Positions 1 through 7,278 of a stretch of 12,510 nucleotides of DNA are shown here, piece by piece. The translations under genes were made by a program, and so were the position numbers. The DNA is from Actinomycetes bacterium (GTDB lineage Bacteria; Actinomycetota; Acidimicrobiia; Acidimicrobiales; Microtrichaceae). Position 1 is the first letter of the stretch. The number at the start of each line of letters is the position of its first letter. Where the stretch lies: positions 1-12,510 of the forward strand of contig JAEYSR010000289.1 of NCBI GenBank assembly GCA_023434535.1. Reading direction: 5' to 3'. Under the pieces are notes generated by a model, which saw nothing but the letters and a program-made list of their open reading frames with translations, was not told where the DNA came from and searched no databases.

Positions 1-22
1 GGCTCCACCAGCGCGACGGAGG

Positions 23-1579
23 TCAGGCGCCGGCCGTCGATCGGGCCGAACCTTCCAAGGCGATCACCTGGGCGGCGGACACCGGGAGGCGCCCCGGCAG
101 GGTGACCTGCAGAGCTCCGTCGACGACGGTCCAGTCCAGGGGCTCGTCCATGCCGAGCAGCCGGGCCGCGGTCACGCCGGTGGCGTCCACGTCGCGGAGC
201 GAGAACGTCCGCACGCCAGGTGTGTCGATCAGCAGCGCGTAGACCCCGCCGTCATCGCCGTCGCCCTTCCGGGTGAAGCGGACCTCGGTGCCCTCGGTCG
301 TGGTGGCCGAGGCGGTGGTCCACGGGCGGGTGCCGTAGATCGCCTCGCCGTTGACGTCCATCCACTCGCCGAGACCGCGCAGCGGGGCGACCTGTTGGTC
401 GAGGACGTGGCCGTCGGGACCCGGGCCGATGCCGATGAGCAGGTTGCCGTTCTTGGACACCACGTCGCACAGCATCCGGACCAGCTCGGTCGTCGTCACG
501 ATGTCCTGCGGCCGCTCGTTGCGGTTCGCGCCGAAGGAGTGCCCGACGCCTCGGGTCGACTCCCACTTCCGCTCCCGGATCTCGTCGAAGCTCGAGTACT
601 CGGGTGTGTTGAAGTCGAAGTGGTGCGCGCTCGGGAACGTCAGCGACTTCCACTGGTCGGGGAGGTGCTGCCAGGTGGCCTGGACGAGCTGCCCGAGCCC
701 CTCGGTCACGGCGTCGCTGAGGCGGTTGCGAGCCCCGGTCGGCTGGAGCCAGCGGTCGTTGACGACCCCGTCCTCGACGGTGTTGTAGTAGTGGGCGAAC
801 AGGGCGGCGAGGTCACCGCCGGCGGGCCAGCACACGTCGTTCCACAGGACCGACGGGGCGTAGCGGTCGATCAGCTCACGCACGTGGGCCGTGGCGTAGG
901 CGTTGTAGGCCGGGTCGGACGGGACGGCGAGCGTGGTGTCGGCCGGCTTCTGGATCACCGCGTCGTTCCACGGCCAGTCGTAGCCGCCCGAGTAGTACAA
1001 GCCCATCTTCATCCCCCGGTTGCGGACCGCCGCGGTGAGGTCCCCCACGATGTCGCGCTGGGCCCGGTACGCGCCCTTGACCGGGTGGCGCTGCTGGGAC
1101 GGCCAGAGCGTGAAGCCCTCGTGGTGCTTGGTGGTGAGCACGACGTAGCGGGCGCCGGCGGACTGGCAGACGCCGGCGATCTCGTCCATGTCCGCGGCGC
1201 CGGAGCCCTCGTCGAACGCGGTGATGAAGTCGTCGTACGGGGCCCCGCCGTAGACCTCCTGGTGGTGGCGCTGCGTCGGGCTGCCCTCGATCTGCATCGA
1301 GCTGCGGTACCACTCGGCGTACGGGTTGGACCGGAGCATCGCCTCCGGACCCTTCTCCCGGAGCAGCTGCTGGATGTCGGGGACCTGCGGCGCCCAGCCC
1401 GGGACCGAGTAGAGGCCCCAGTGGAGGAACACGCCCAGCTTGGCGTCGTCGTACCAGGACGGGACGGTGTGGGTGGACACCGACTCCCAGGTGGGCTCGT
1501 AGCCGTGGCCGGTCGTGCCGGCGTCGACCCTTCCGGATGCGGTGGTGGTGGCCGATCGGGTCCCGGTGCTCGTGGTCAT
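23..1579 (-). CDS. GH29 alpha-L-fucosidase-like glycoside hydrolase
   Basis: 518-residue protein of the GH29 family, which releases alpha-L-fucose from glycans by a retaining mechanism. Visible family signatures, in order: KLGVFLHWGLYSVPGW near residue 47 (usual form KFGIFxHWGxYSVP), VVLTTKHHEGFTLW (usual KHHDGF), MKMGLYYSGG, SVLWNDVCW, and NGNLLIGIGPGPDG close to the end of the barrel. D248 in the LWND motif is the likely nucleophile. A C-terminal beta-rich segment follows. There is no signal peptide: the N-terminus is Thr/Ser/Gly-rich, so the enzyme is probably cytoplasmic. The ATG has a GGAG only two bases upstream. It lies 86 bp after the gntR stop on the same strand and may be read from that transcript. 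It has no copy of the 24-bp palindrome found at the other units, and a fucosidase does not obviously fit the neighbouring catabolic genes. The family call is firm; the true substrate is not. Confidence 0.9.
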   Translation of the reverse strand: MTTSTGTRSATTTASGRVDAGTTGHGYEPTWESVSTHTVPSWYDDAKLGVFLHWGLYSVPGWAPQVPDIQQLLREKGPEAMLRSNPYAEWYRSSMQIEGSPTQRHHQEVYGGAPYDDFITAFDEGSGAADMDEIAGVCQSAGARYVVLTTKHHEGFTLWPSQQRHPVKGAYRAQRDIVGDLTAAVRNRGMKMGLYYSGGYDWPWNDAVIQKPADTTLAVPSDPAYNAYATAHVRELIDRYAPSVLWNDVCWPAGGDLAALFAHYYNTVEDGVVNDRWLQPTGARNRLSDAVTEGLGQLVQATWQHLPDQWKSLTFPSAHHFDFNTPEYSSFDEIRERKWESTRGVGHSFGANRNERPQDIVTTTELVRMLCDVVSKNGNLLIGIGPGPDGHVLDQQVAPLRGLGEWMDVNGEAIYGTRPWTTASATTTEGTEVRFTRKGDGDDGGVYALLIDTPGVRTFSLRDVDATGVTAARLLGMDEPLDWTVVDGALQVTLPGRLPVSAAQVIALEGSARSTAGA

Positions 1580-1586
1580 GGCTCCA

Positions 1587-1622
1587 CGATCGGCACGTGG
1601 GACGTCGTTCGTGAGCCGATCG
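1587..1622. repeat. 8-bp inverted repeat between gntR and the fucosidase gene
   Basis: CGATCGGC at 1587-1594 and its exact complement GCCGATCG at 1615-1622 enclose 20 bases, within which CACG and CGTG can pair further if two bases bulge. It sits between the gntR stop and the fucosidase start, with one arm seven bases before that start codon. There is no U-run, so it is not a standard intrinsic terminator. It could be an operator, an mRNA hairpin that adjusts fucosidase expression, or chance in GC-rich DNA. Confidence 0.4.
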
Positions 1623-1665
1623 CCCGACGTGCGTGGTCGCGGTCGGCGCCGGTGGACGCCCGTCC

Positions 1666-2358
1666 TCAGGCGTCGGTGGCGAGCAGGCGCTCCCGGGCGA
1701 TGGAGACGGTCTCGTTGAGGTGGGCGAGCGCCAGCTCGACGGCGGTGTCCGCGTCGCCCGTGCGATAGGCCTCGAGCATCTTGGCGTGGTCCCGGTTGGC
1801 GTTCGCCCGACGGGACTTGGAGCTGCTGATCGTCACTCCCACGTACAGGGCGGAGAGGTCGGCGAGGCGGCCGAGCATCTCCTGGTACAGGGGGCGTCGG
1901 CTCGCGCCGTCCAGCACGTGGTGGAACTGCCGGTTGAGGTCGAGCCAGTCGCCGGGGTCCGTCTCCGAGCGCATCGCCTTGTGGAGCGCGGTGGCCCGAT
2001 CGAGCTCGTCGGCGGTGATGTTGCGGACCCCGTCGGGGACGGCTCCGGCGGTGAGCATGGAGCGGAGCTCGTAGATCTCCTCGAGCTCCTCGAGCGTCGG
2101 CGTGTGGACCGTGGCGCCCCGGTACGCGTCGAACTCGATGAGGCCCTCGCCGACGAGGTCGCGCAGAGCCTCGCGGACCGGCGTCACGCTCACCTGCAGA
2201 GCGGAGGCCAGGTCCGACTGGACGAGCCGGGTGCCGCCGGGGAGCTCGCCCGACAGGATCGCCTCACGCAGCCGGTCGGTCACCGTCCGGTGCGCCGTGC
2301 GCACGCCGTTGGTCCCGAGCGTCAGGAGATGCGTCGGGCTGGTGGTGGTCTGGCTCAT
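1666..2358 (-). CDS. GntR-family (FadR/FCD) transcriptional regulator
   Basis: 230-residue regulator with an N-terminal winged helix-turn-helix at about residues 24-88. VTDRLREAILSGEL leads into SDLASALQVSVTPVREALRDL, the GntR recognition pattern. The C-terminal all-helical FCD ligand domain spans about 92-225. FCD metal/ligand positions are partly visible: H146, H191 and H213 fit, but the usual Asp before FH is N142. Effectors of this family are usually organic acids or pathway intermediates. The ATG at 2358 has GGGAGGGAG upstream; a GTG at 2472 with GAGGAG would add 38 Arg/Pro-rich residues and cannot be excluded. It is divergent from the ridA operon, with a 24-bp palindrome at 2503-2526 between them. 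Three more copies of that palindrome precede the other units, so I infer it is the local repressor of the whole cluster, including itself. The family is certain; the ligand is unknown. Confidence 0.93.
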   Translation of the reverse strand: MSQTTTSPTHLLTLGTNGVRTAHRTVTDRLREAILSGELPGGTRLVQSDLASALQVSVTPVREALRDLVGEGLIEFDAYRGATVHTPTLEELEEIYELRSMLTAGAVPDGVRNITADELDRATALHKAMRSETDPGDWLDLNRQFHHVLDGASRRPLYQEMLGRLADLSALYVGVTISSSKSRRANANRDHAKMLEAYRTGDADTAVELALAHLNETVSIARERLLATDA

Positions 2359-2502
2359 CGGGGCTCCCTCCCTCGCCCCGGGGACCGATCCGGTCGAACG
2401 GCCGGACGTGCCCCGGCGCGGTCGACCCGTCGGAACCGGGTCGCTCTGTTCCTTCTTCACGCGGGTCGTCACCCTAGCTCCTCACATCCATTACACCTCG
2501 CA

Positions 2503-2526
2503 CCTCGTTTCATATATGATGCAGGA
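2503..2526. promoter_or_regulatory. 24-bp GntR-type operator, copy 1 (degenerate)
   Basis: The core TCATATATGA at 2510-2519 is a perfect 10-bp palindrome. Aligned over 24 bp to the two perfect copies (7229-7252 and 11279-11302), it matches all shared positions except two (C for T at the first, T for A at the seventh). It lies between the divergent gntR and ridA genes. TATGAT at 2515-2520 could serve as a -10 box for the ridA operon; no good -35 box is visible. Autoregulation of gntR and control of ridA are inferred. Confidence 0.75.
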
Positions 2527-2540
2527 ATGCTGTACGCAGG

Positions 2541-3005
2541 ATGCCGCGCCGAAGCCCCCGTCCGGAGCCCCCGGTGATCGCGCCGGTGCAGGGCCTGGGT
2601 GAGCCCGTCGGCCTCTACTCCCATGCCGTGCCGGTCCCGGACCGCACACGGCTCGTGTGCGTCAGCGGCCAGCTCAGCGTCGACGGCGACGGCGAGTCGG
2701 TGGGAGAGGACTTCGACGCGCAGATGCGTCAGGTGTTCTCGAACCTCGCCACCGTGATGGACGCGGCGGGCGGCTCGTTGGCTGACGTCCTCAAGATGAC
2801 GACCTACCTCGTGGACCCCGCCCACATCGACGACTTCTACCGGGTCCGCGCCGACCTCTTCGTCGACCTCTTCCCCGAGGGCGTCTACCCGGGCAACACG
2901 TTGCTGGTCGTCCAGCGGCTGGTCCGGCCCGAGTTCCTGATCGAGATCGAGGCGCTGGCGGCGGTCCCCGTCGTCGACGCTCCCGGCACAGCGGAGGACC
3001 GATGA
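2541..3005 (+). CDS. RidA (YjgF/YER057c/UK114) family protein
   Basis: 154-residue protein of the Rid superfamily, trimeric small proteins that hydrolyse reactive enamine/imine intermediates or act on related metabolites. Visible pattern: GEPVGLYSHAV, LVCVSGQLSVDG, QMRQVFSNLATVMDAAGGSLADVLKMT, and the closing IEIEALA. The arginine essential for imine deamination in archetypal RidA (R105 in E. coli) aligns with N119 in YPGNTLLV, so this belongs to a Rid subgroup without that activity. The ATG at 2541 lacks a well-spaced ribosome site. The GTG at 2574, preceded by GGAG, gives a family-length protein starting just before the conserved region and may be the true start. It is first in a four-gene operon and its stop overlaps the cupin start (ATGA). 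Its role in the pathway is unknown; subgroups of this kind occur in aromatic and heterocycle catabolic operons. Confidence 0.9.
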   Translation: MPRRSPRPEPPVIAPVQGLGEPVGLYSHAVPVPDRTRLVCVSGQLSVDGDGESVGEDFDAQMRQVFSNLATVMDAAGGSLADVLKMTTYLVDPAHIDDFYRVRADLFVDLFPEGVYPGNTLLVVQRLVRPEFLIEIEALAAVPVVDAPGTAEDR

Positions 3006-3439
3006 CCCAGGCGGCGATCACCGAGTTCGGGAGCGGCTCGCTCCTGGTGAGCAACGGCCTCGTGGCCGACGACCACGACGACGCCGGAGGCGCCTCGGGC
3101 GGCCTGTCGCGCGGGACGGCCGTGTCGGCCGGGGGCGTGTGGATGGGCGTGAGCGAGCTCTCGGTCGACGCCCCCTCGATCCGGCACCACCACGACGACC
3201 AGACCACCCTGGTGTGCGTCATCTCCGGGCACATGACGTTCATGGTCCAACCGCCGGACGGCGGCCCCGAAGAGGAGTTCACGGCCGGGCCCGGCGAGAT
3301 CGCCGTGATCCCGGGCGGCCTCGTTCACCGGGAGCTCAACCCGGGCGACGTGCCGTGCGTCAGCGTCGTCGTCCGGAACTCGGAGACGCCGACGGTCGTG
3401 AACCTGCCGGTCGACGACGCGGCCGCAGGCGACGCGTGA
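3002..3439 (+). CDS. Small single-domain cupin protein
   Basis: 145-residue protein with one cupin beta-barrel. Cupin motif 1 is represented by SIRHHHDDQTTLVCVISG: H62 and H64 supply the HxH metal ligands, but the expected Glu is a Thr (T68 or T69). Motif 2 is GEIAVIPGGLVHRELN, with H109 as third ligand. A three-His site without the Glu is known in some cupins, including cysteine-dioxygenase-like ones, so metal binding is still plausible. It could be an enzyme (isomerase, dioxygenase or decarboxylase) or a small-molecule binding protein. It overlaps ridA and the transporter by 4 bp each and so is translated with them. No specific activity can be read from the sequence. Confidence 0.87.
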   Translation: MTQAAITEFGSGSLLVSNGLVADDHDDAGGASGGLSRGTAVSAGGVWMGVSELSVDAPSIRHHHDDQTTLVCVISGHMTFMVQPPDGGPEEEFTAGPGEIAVIPGGLVHRELNPGDVPCVSVVVRNSETPTVVNLPVDDAAAGDA

Positions 3440-4407
3440 GCGAGCCGATCGCACCGGGGCTCGCCCCCGGGGTGGACTCCGTGACCGGGACGGCCCGGGG
3501 GCGGATGCTCCTGGCCGTCGCGTCGGTCCTGTTCGGGTCCATGTTCGTGCCGGCGCAGCGGGCGCTCGACGACCTGACGCCCGCGGGGGCAACCAGCCTC
3601 AGGTTCCTGATCTCGATGCTCGTCGTGGCGCCGTTCTGCCGTCGTGACGTGGCCGACGTCAGGGCCCGTCCCCGCGACTACCTGATCGGTGGGCTACTGG
3701 CCGGCGGCGCCAACACGCTGGGCTTCTTCCTGCAGTCCATGGCGCTGCAGCGGACCTCGGCGTCGAGCACCGCGTTCCTGTCCACGCTGTTCGTGGTCTT
3801 CGTCCCGCTGATGAGCGCGGTGCTGGCCCGACACCTCCCCTCGCCCTGGGTCGTCGGTGGGGTCTCCGTGGCCGTCGTCGGGAGCTTCCTCCTCACCGGC
3901 GCCTCGCTGTCGGTCAACCCCGGGGACGCCCTGGCCGTCGCGGCGGCGGTCTGCGGCGCCTTCCACGTTCTCTTCATGGGTCACTTCGCCGTCAGGCTCT
4001 CGGGCCCGGCGTTCAACTTCGCCCAGATGGCGGCGGTGGCCGTCATGGCGGCCGGCATCGGCCTGTTCACCGGCTTCGGGGACCTGAGCTCCACGGCGCT
4101 GACCGCCGTCCTCTACCTGGGGGTGGCCATGGCCGGCGGCCTGGGCCTCCAGGTGGTGGCGCAGCGCGACGTCGACCCGACCAGCAGCGCCCTCATCCTC
4201 CTCCTGATCCCCGTCGTCGGCGCCGTGCTCGCCGTCGTCCTGGTCGACGACCCCGTGACGCTCACCCGCGTCCTCGGTGCCGGCCTGGTCCTCTGCGCCG
4301 TCGTCATCGCCGAGGTGCTCCCGTCCCGCCGGACCGCCGCTGCTCTGCGGCGGACCGCCACACCGATCCCGACCCCCACCCCCGTCCCCGAAGGAGGCTC
4401 CACATGA
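3436..4407 (+). CDS. EamA/DMT-superfamily transporter
   Basis: 323-residue inner-membrane protein with about ten hydrophobic segments: near residues 24-41, 52-68, 82-102, 112-131, 136-155, 163-183, 194-212, 220-242, 250-270 and 276-295. They form two EamA repeats of five helices, the usual plan of drug/metabolite transporters. Typical repeat signatures are PAGATSLRFLIS and SASSTAFLSTLFVVFVPLMSA. The C-terminal tail is Arg-rich, then Pro/Thr-rich. Translation starts at a GTG overlapping the cupin stop (GTGA), and the stop overlaps the Rieske start (ATGA), so it is fully coupled. Members export or import metabolites and amino acids. Placed beside a Rieske oxygenase, it may take up the oxygenase substrate or expel a toxic intermediate; the direction is not evident. 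The family call is strong. Confidence 0.9.
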   Translation: MSEPIAPGLAPGVDSVTGTARGRMLLAVASVLFGSMFVPAQRALDDLTPAGATSLRFLISMLVVAPFCRRDVADVRARPRDYLIGGLLAGGANTLGFFLQSMALQRTSASSTAFLSTLFVVFVPLMSAVLARHLPSPWVVGGVSVAVVGSFLLTGASLSVNPGDALAVAAAVCGAFHVLFMGHFAVRLSGPAFNFAQMAAVAVMAAGIGLFTGFGDLSSTALTAVLYLGVAMAGGLGLQVVAQRDVDPTSSALILLLIPVVGAVLAVVLVDDPVTLTRVLGAGLVLCAVVIAEVLPSRRTAAALRRTATPIPTPTPVPEGGST

Positions 4408-5660
4408 GCGTCATCACGCCCGAGGTCCTCGAGCTGCTCTCGTCGCTCGACGTGTCCACGAAGGACCTCTCCGAGGCCCGCACCCTCCCCGGGGCGGTGT
4501 ACACCTCGGAGGAGTTCTTCGCGTTCGAGTTCGAGTCGATCTTCGCCTCGGAGTGGCTCTGCCTCGGCCACGTCAGCCAGGTCCCGGAGACCGGCGACTA
4601 CTTCACGGTGCAGGTCGGTCCCGAGCCGCTGATCGTCGTGCGGTCGACCGACGGCGAGATCCGCGTGCTCTCCGCGATCTGCCAGCACCGCGGCTACCCC
4701 GTGACGGCCGACGCCCCGACCGGCAACGCCAAGAACTTCCGGTGCCCGTACCACTACTGGGCCTACGACCTCGACGGTGCGCTCATCGCCGCTCCGGAGA
4801 TGCAGAAGACCTGCGACCTCGCCGAGCTGAAGGCGGAGTCGCCGCTGCCGGCGTTGAAGGTCGAGGTCTGGAACGGGCTGATCTTCGCCAACATGGATCC
4901 GGACGCGGAGCCGCTCGGACCGACGGTGACCAAGCTCGGCGACGAGCTGGCCAACTACGACGTCGAGAACCTGGTCTCCATGCCGCCGCTCGACTACCCG
5001 AACCAGCCCTGGAACTGGAAGGGGATGCACGAGAACGCCCTCGAGCCGTACCACACGTCCTACGTCCACAAGGGCTACCACGAGATGGCGCCCGCCTCGA
5101 ACGCCCGCTTCATCGAGTGGGACGACGACGACGGCCAGGTCATGCACCCGACCTACTTCCGTCACATCGACGGTGCGGTGAATCCCACGTTGCGGGCGAT
5201 GCTGCCGATCCTCCCCGGGCTGACCGAGGAGCAGCGCAGCCGGGTGATGTTCGCGTCGATCCCGCCGGTGGCCTTCTTCGCCCTGATGCCCGACCAGGTG
5301 TTCATGTTCCTGATCTTCCCGGAGAGCGCGAACTCGATGCACCTGAGGATCCAGTGGCTGTTCCCGCCGTCGACCCTCCAGTCGCCCAACTTCGAGTGGA
5401 TCTACAACTCCCAGACCGGCTCCAACGACATCCTGAACCAGCAGGACATGCACACCAACGAGGTGATGCAGACCGGTCAGCGCTCGCGGTTCGCACCCCG
5501 GGGCCGCTACGCGCACCTCGAGGCGACGCTGCCGCAGTTCAACCGCTGGCTCGTGAAGCGGTACCGGCGGTACCTGGAGCGCCAGGGGATCGACCCGAAC
5601 GACCTCGGTGCGTTCCGCTCGTCCGCCGACGCCGCGGAGTCGCCGGTCACCATCGGCTGA
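4404..5660 (+). CDS. Rieske aromatic ring-hydroxylating oxygenase, alpha subunit
   Basis: 418-residue oxygenase component. The N-terminal Rieske [2Fe-2S] domain has C93-x-H95 (CQHRGYPV) and C114-x2-H117 (CPYHYW). The catalytic domain follows, with the mononuclear iron motif ENALEPYHTSYVH: H217 and H222 are iron ligands, E214 takes the usual bridging acidic position, and D348 in NQQDMHTNEV is the probable third ligand. These enzymes hydroxylate or demethylate aromatic or aliphatic substrates using electrons from a reductase. No reductase or ferredoxin gene is in the window, so the partner must be encoded elsewhere. A strong AAGGAGG precedes the ATG, which also overlaps the transporter stop. 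It is the last gene of the ridA operon. The SnoaL-like protein encoded at 10693-11190 has the fold of Rieske beta subunits and is a conceivable partner. The substrate is unknown. Confidence 0.95.
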   Translation: MSVITPEVLELLSSLDVSTKDLSEARTLPGAVYTSEEFFAFEFESIFASEWLCLGHVSQVPETGDYFTVQVGPEPLIVVRSTDGEIRVLSAICQHRGYPVTADAPTGNAKNFRCPYHYWAYDLDGALIAAPEMQKTCDLAELKAESPLPALKVEVWNGLIFANMDPDAEPLGPTVTKLGDELANYDVENLVSMPPLDYPNQPWNWKGMHENALEPYHTSYVHKGYHEMAPASNARFIEWDDDDGQVMHPTYFRHIDGAVNPTLRAMLPILPGLTEEQRSRVMFASIPPVAFFALMPDQVFMFLIFPESANSMHLRIQWLFPPSTLQSPNFEWIYNSQTGSNDILNQQDMHTNEVMQTGQRSRFAPRGRYAHLEATLPQFNRWLVKRYRRYLERQGIDPNDLGAFRSSADAAESPVTIG

Positions 5661-5670
5661 ACCCGCTCCC

Positions 5671-5715
5671 GCGCTTCAGAGGCCCGGCGGTTCAGAGGCC
5701 TGCGGTTCAGAGGAC
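5671..5715. repeat. Three tandem 14-bp repeats at a convergent gene junction
   Basis: Copies at 5671-5684, 5687-5700 and 5702-5715 share the form GCG-G/C-TTCAGAGG-C/A-C; neighbours differ at one of 14 positions. The third copy contains the stop codon of the VOC fusion gene. Because the last two copies are 15 bp apart, that gene has a second in-frame CTC TGA five codons later. The repeats fill most of the 46-bp gap between the Rieske and VOC stops. No convincing terminator hairpin is present. Confidence 0.7.
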
Positions 5716-6744
5716 CGACGTGACGCCGGCGACCCGGGCGAGGGATCGCCGCTCCGCGCTGTCGTGGCCGTCGGGTCGGGCGAACAGCTCGACGGCACGG
5801 CCGTCGGGATCCCGGACGGTCAGGAATCGCTTGGCCGGATGGGACACCGACCGCTCGACCGCCACGCCCAGTCCGGGCAGGTCGTGCTCGGCGCGGTCCA
5901 CCGCGTCGGGGTCGGCCATCTCGAACGAGGCGTGGTGGAACCCGGCGACCTCCGCGCCGTCGACGCGGGCGGCGTCGAGGGAGATGAGCAGGAGGTCCGC
6001 GAGTCCGAGCGAGCCCGACATGACGGCCCAACCCTGGTGGTCGCGATCGGTCACGGTGAGGCCGACCACGTCCTCGTAGTGCTCGATCGCCCGGTCGAGC
6101 GACGCGACGACGATCGTCGCCCCGGCCGCCCGGACGGGCTGCACCGGTGCGTCGGGAACCGGGCGGTGGTCGACGTGCGTCGGGTGGTGGGGGTCCGGGC
6201 TGGGAGACACCTCGGCCTGGGGGTCCCAGACCGAGGTGATCAGCTCTCCCTCGTGGCGATCGAGCAGCTCGCGCCAGTCGCTGTCGGTGTCGGCGTAGAG
6301 CTCGATCTCGTTGCCGTCGGGGTCGGGCAGGTACACGCTGCGTGACACGACGTGGTCGAAGCAGCGGTGGATCGTCACGGATCGCTCGAGTGCCCGTCGG
6401 TGGCCCTCGACCAGGCCCGCCTCGGTCGGCGTCTCGAAAGCGATGTGGTTGAGTCCGGGTCGGCGTCCCCGCTCGGACGACTTCTGCACGCGTCCGTCGC
6501 GTCCGGCCAGCTCTCGGTCCGACGCCTGCATCAGGGCGATGTCGTGGTGGGTGTTGCCGTTGCTGAGGAACCGCGCCGCCACCCCGGGCTCGTCGAACGC
6601 CAGCGCGATGCCGAGCGCACCCCGGTAGAACTCGTCGGCGGCCCGGAGGTCGCCGACGTAGACGTTGACGTGGCCGAAGCGACGCGGGGCGAAGCAGGGC
6701 CTCGGTGTGGTCGTTGTCGTCGATGTCGTGGGTGTGGTGCTCAC
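5707..6744 (-). CDS. Two-domain VOC protein, extradiol (catechol 2,3-) dioxygenase-like
   Basis: 345-residue fusion of two vicinal-oxygen-chelate (glyoxalase/bleomycin resistance/dioxygenase) domains. Domain 1 (about 22-150) has a complete metal triad: H25 in FGHVNVYV, H100 in LNHIAFE and E148 in GNEIELY, and resembles catechol-2,3-dioxygenases of the CatE type. A Pro/His/Asp-rich linker (roughly 155-195) leads to domain 2. That domain keeps the HHASF histidine and the AVELF glutamate, but its first strand is GATIVV, without the first His, so it is probably structural or binds ligand without metal. The N-terminus is Thr-rich. The GTG start overlaps the previous VOC stop by 4 bp (GTGA) and has GAGGAGG five bases upstream. 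It could cleave a ring made by the Rieske enzyme, or act as an isomerase or lyase. The fold is certain; the reaction is not. Confidence 0.9.
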   Translation of the reverse strand: MSTTPTTSTTTTTPRPCFAPRRFGHVNVYVGDLRAADEFYRGALGIALAFDEPGVAARFLSNGNTHHDIALMQASDRELAGRDGRVQKSSERGRRPGLNHIAFETPTEAGLVEGHRRALERSVTIHRCFDHVVSRSVYLPDPDGNEIELYADTDSDWRELLDRHEGELITSVWDPQAEVSPSPDPHHPTHVDHRPVPDAPVQPVRAAGATIVVASLDRAIEHYEDVVGLTVTDRDHQGWAVMSGSLGLADLLLISLDAARVDGAEVAGFHHASFEMADPDAVDRAEHDLPGLGVAVERSVSHPAKRFLTVRDPDGRAVELFARPDGHDSAERRSLARVAGVTSVL

Positions 6745-7232
6745 GGTGCCTCCTCGGCGAGCTCGAGCTGCAGCCCCCACGGGGTGAGGACGTAGACCCA
6801 CCGGCGGCTCGCTCCTGTGGTCGTGGTCATGGGTGAGGGCGGGCCGAGGACCTGCAGGCCGGGGACGGTGGTCAGCGCCTCGACCGCCGCGTCCAGGTCC
6901 GCGACCCGCAACCCGATGTGGTGGCCGCCGACGTCGACGTTGCGGGCCGGCTCGGTGCGCTGGTCCGGGGCGTCGAACTCGAAGACCTCGAGACGGGTGC
7001 CGTGGAGGTCGAGCACGGCCAACCGGGCCCGGGTGGCGGGGTGGCTGCCGAAGGAGGTGGCCATGTCGGTGCCGTCGTCGGCACCGAAGGCGTTGCGACG
7101 CAGCTCGCGAGCGCCGAGCGCCCGGACGAAGAAGGAGCAGGCCTGATCCAGGTCGGGGACGGTGATCGCGAGGTGCTCCACCGACACCGGGCCCGGGATC
7201 GGACGGGGAGGAGCCGTGTCGGTCACGGTCAC
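6741..7232 (-). CDS. Single-domain VOC (glyoxalase/epimerase-like) protein
   Basis: 163-residue VOC protein with two beta-alpha-beta-beta-beta units: VEHLAITVPDLDQACSFF begins the first and GGHHIGLRVADLDAAVEAL the second, closing with GLQLELAE. Possible metal ligands are the His of VEH, the Glu of LEVFEF, the His of GGHH and the Glu of LQLEL. This is the arrangement of methylmalonyl-CoA epimerase and related lyases. Starts are uncertain: GTG at 7232 lies inside the palindromic operator, GTG at 7226 is just outside it, and GTG at 7187 would begin right at the domain. None has a ribosome site, so a leaderless transcript is plausible. It is the first gene of a two-gene unit with the VOC fusion, and is divergent from the amidohydrolase gene. 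The activity is not predictable beyond the family. Confidence 0.87.
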   Translation of the reverse strand: MTVTDTAPPRPIPGPVSVEHLAITVPDLDQACSFFVRALGARELRRNAFGADDGTDMATSFGSHPATRARLAVLDLHGTRLEVFEFDAPDQRTEPARNVDVGGHHIGLRVADLDAAVEALTTVPGLQVLGPPSPMTTTTGASRRWVYVLTPWGLQLELAEEAP

Positions 7233-7252
7233 GCATCATATATGATGCGTGA
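7229..7252. promoter_or_regulatory. 24-bp operator, copy 2 (perfect palindrome)
   Basis: Half-site TCACGCATCATA followed by its exact complement, 24 of 24 bp symmetric. It lies between divergent genes, the VOC pair on the left and the amidohydrolase on the right, and overlaps the possible VOC start at 7232. The symmetric centre gives TATGAT on both strands (7241-7246 on plus, 7240-7235 on minus), so each direction may have its -10 box inside the operator. A bound dimer would then shut both promoters. Binding by the GntR/FCD protein is inferred from recurrence and position. Confidence 0.85.
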
Positions 7253-7278
7253 GGTTGCCTCGAGGGACGGAGTCGGAC

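Noticed and set aside
1587..1622. The inverted repeat as an intrinsic terminator of gntR.
   Set aside because: No U-run follows, the loop is 20 bases, and one arm lies next to the fucosidase start. It is kept only as an inverted repeat.
395..1768. Long plus-strand open frame across the fucosidase gene.
   Set aside because: Its sequence is Val/Gly/Arg-rich without any family motif and lies opposite a clear GH29 gene, so it is a shadow frame.
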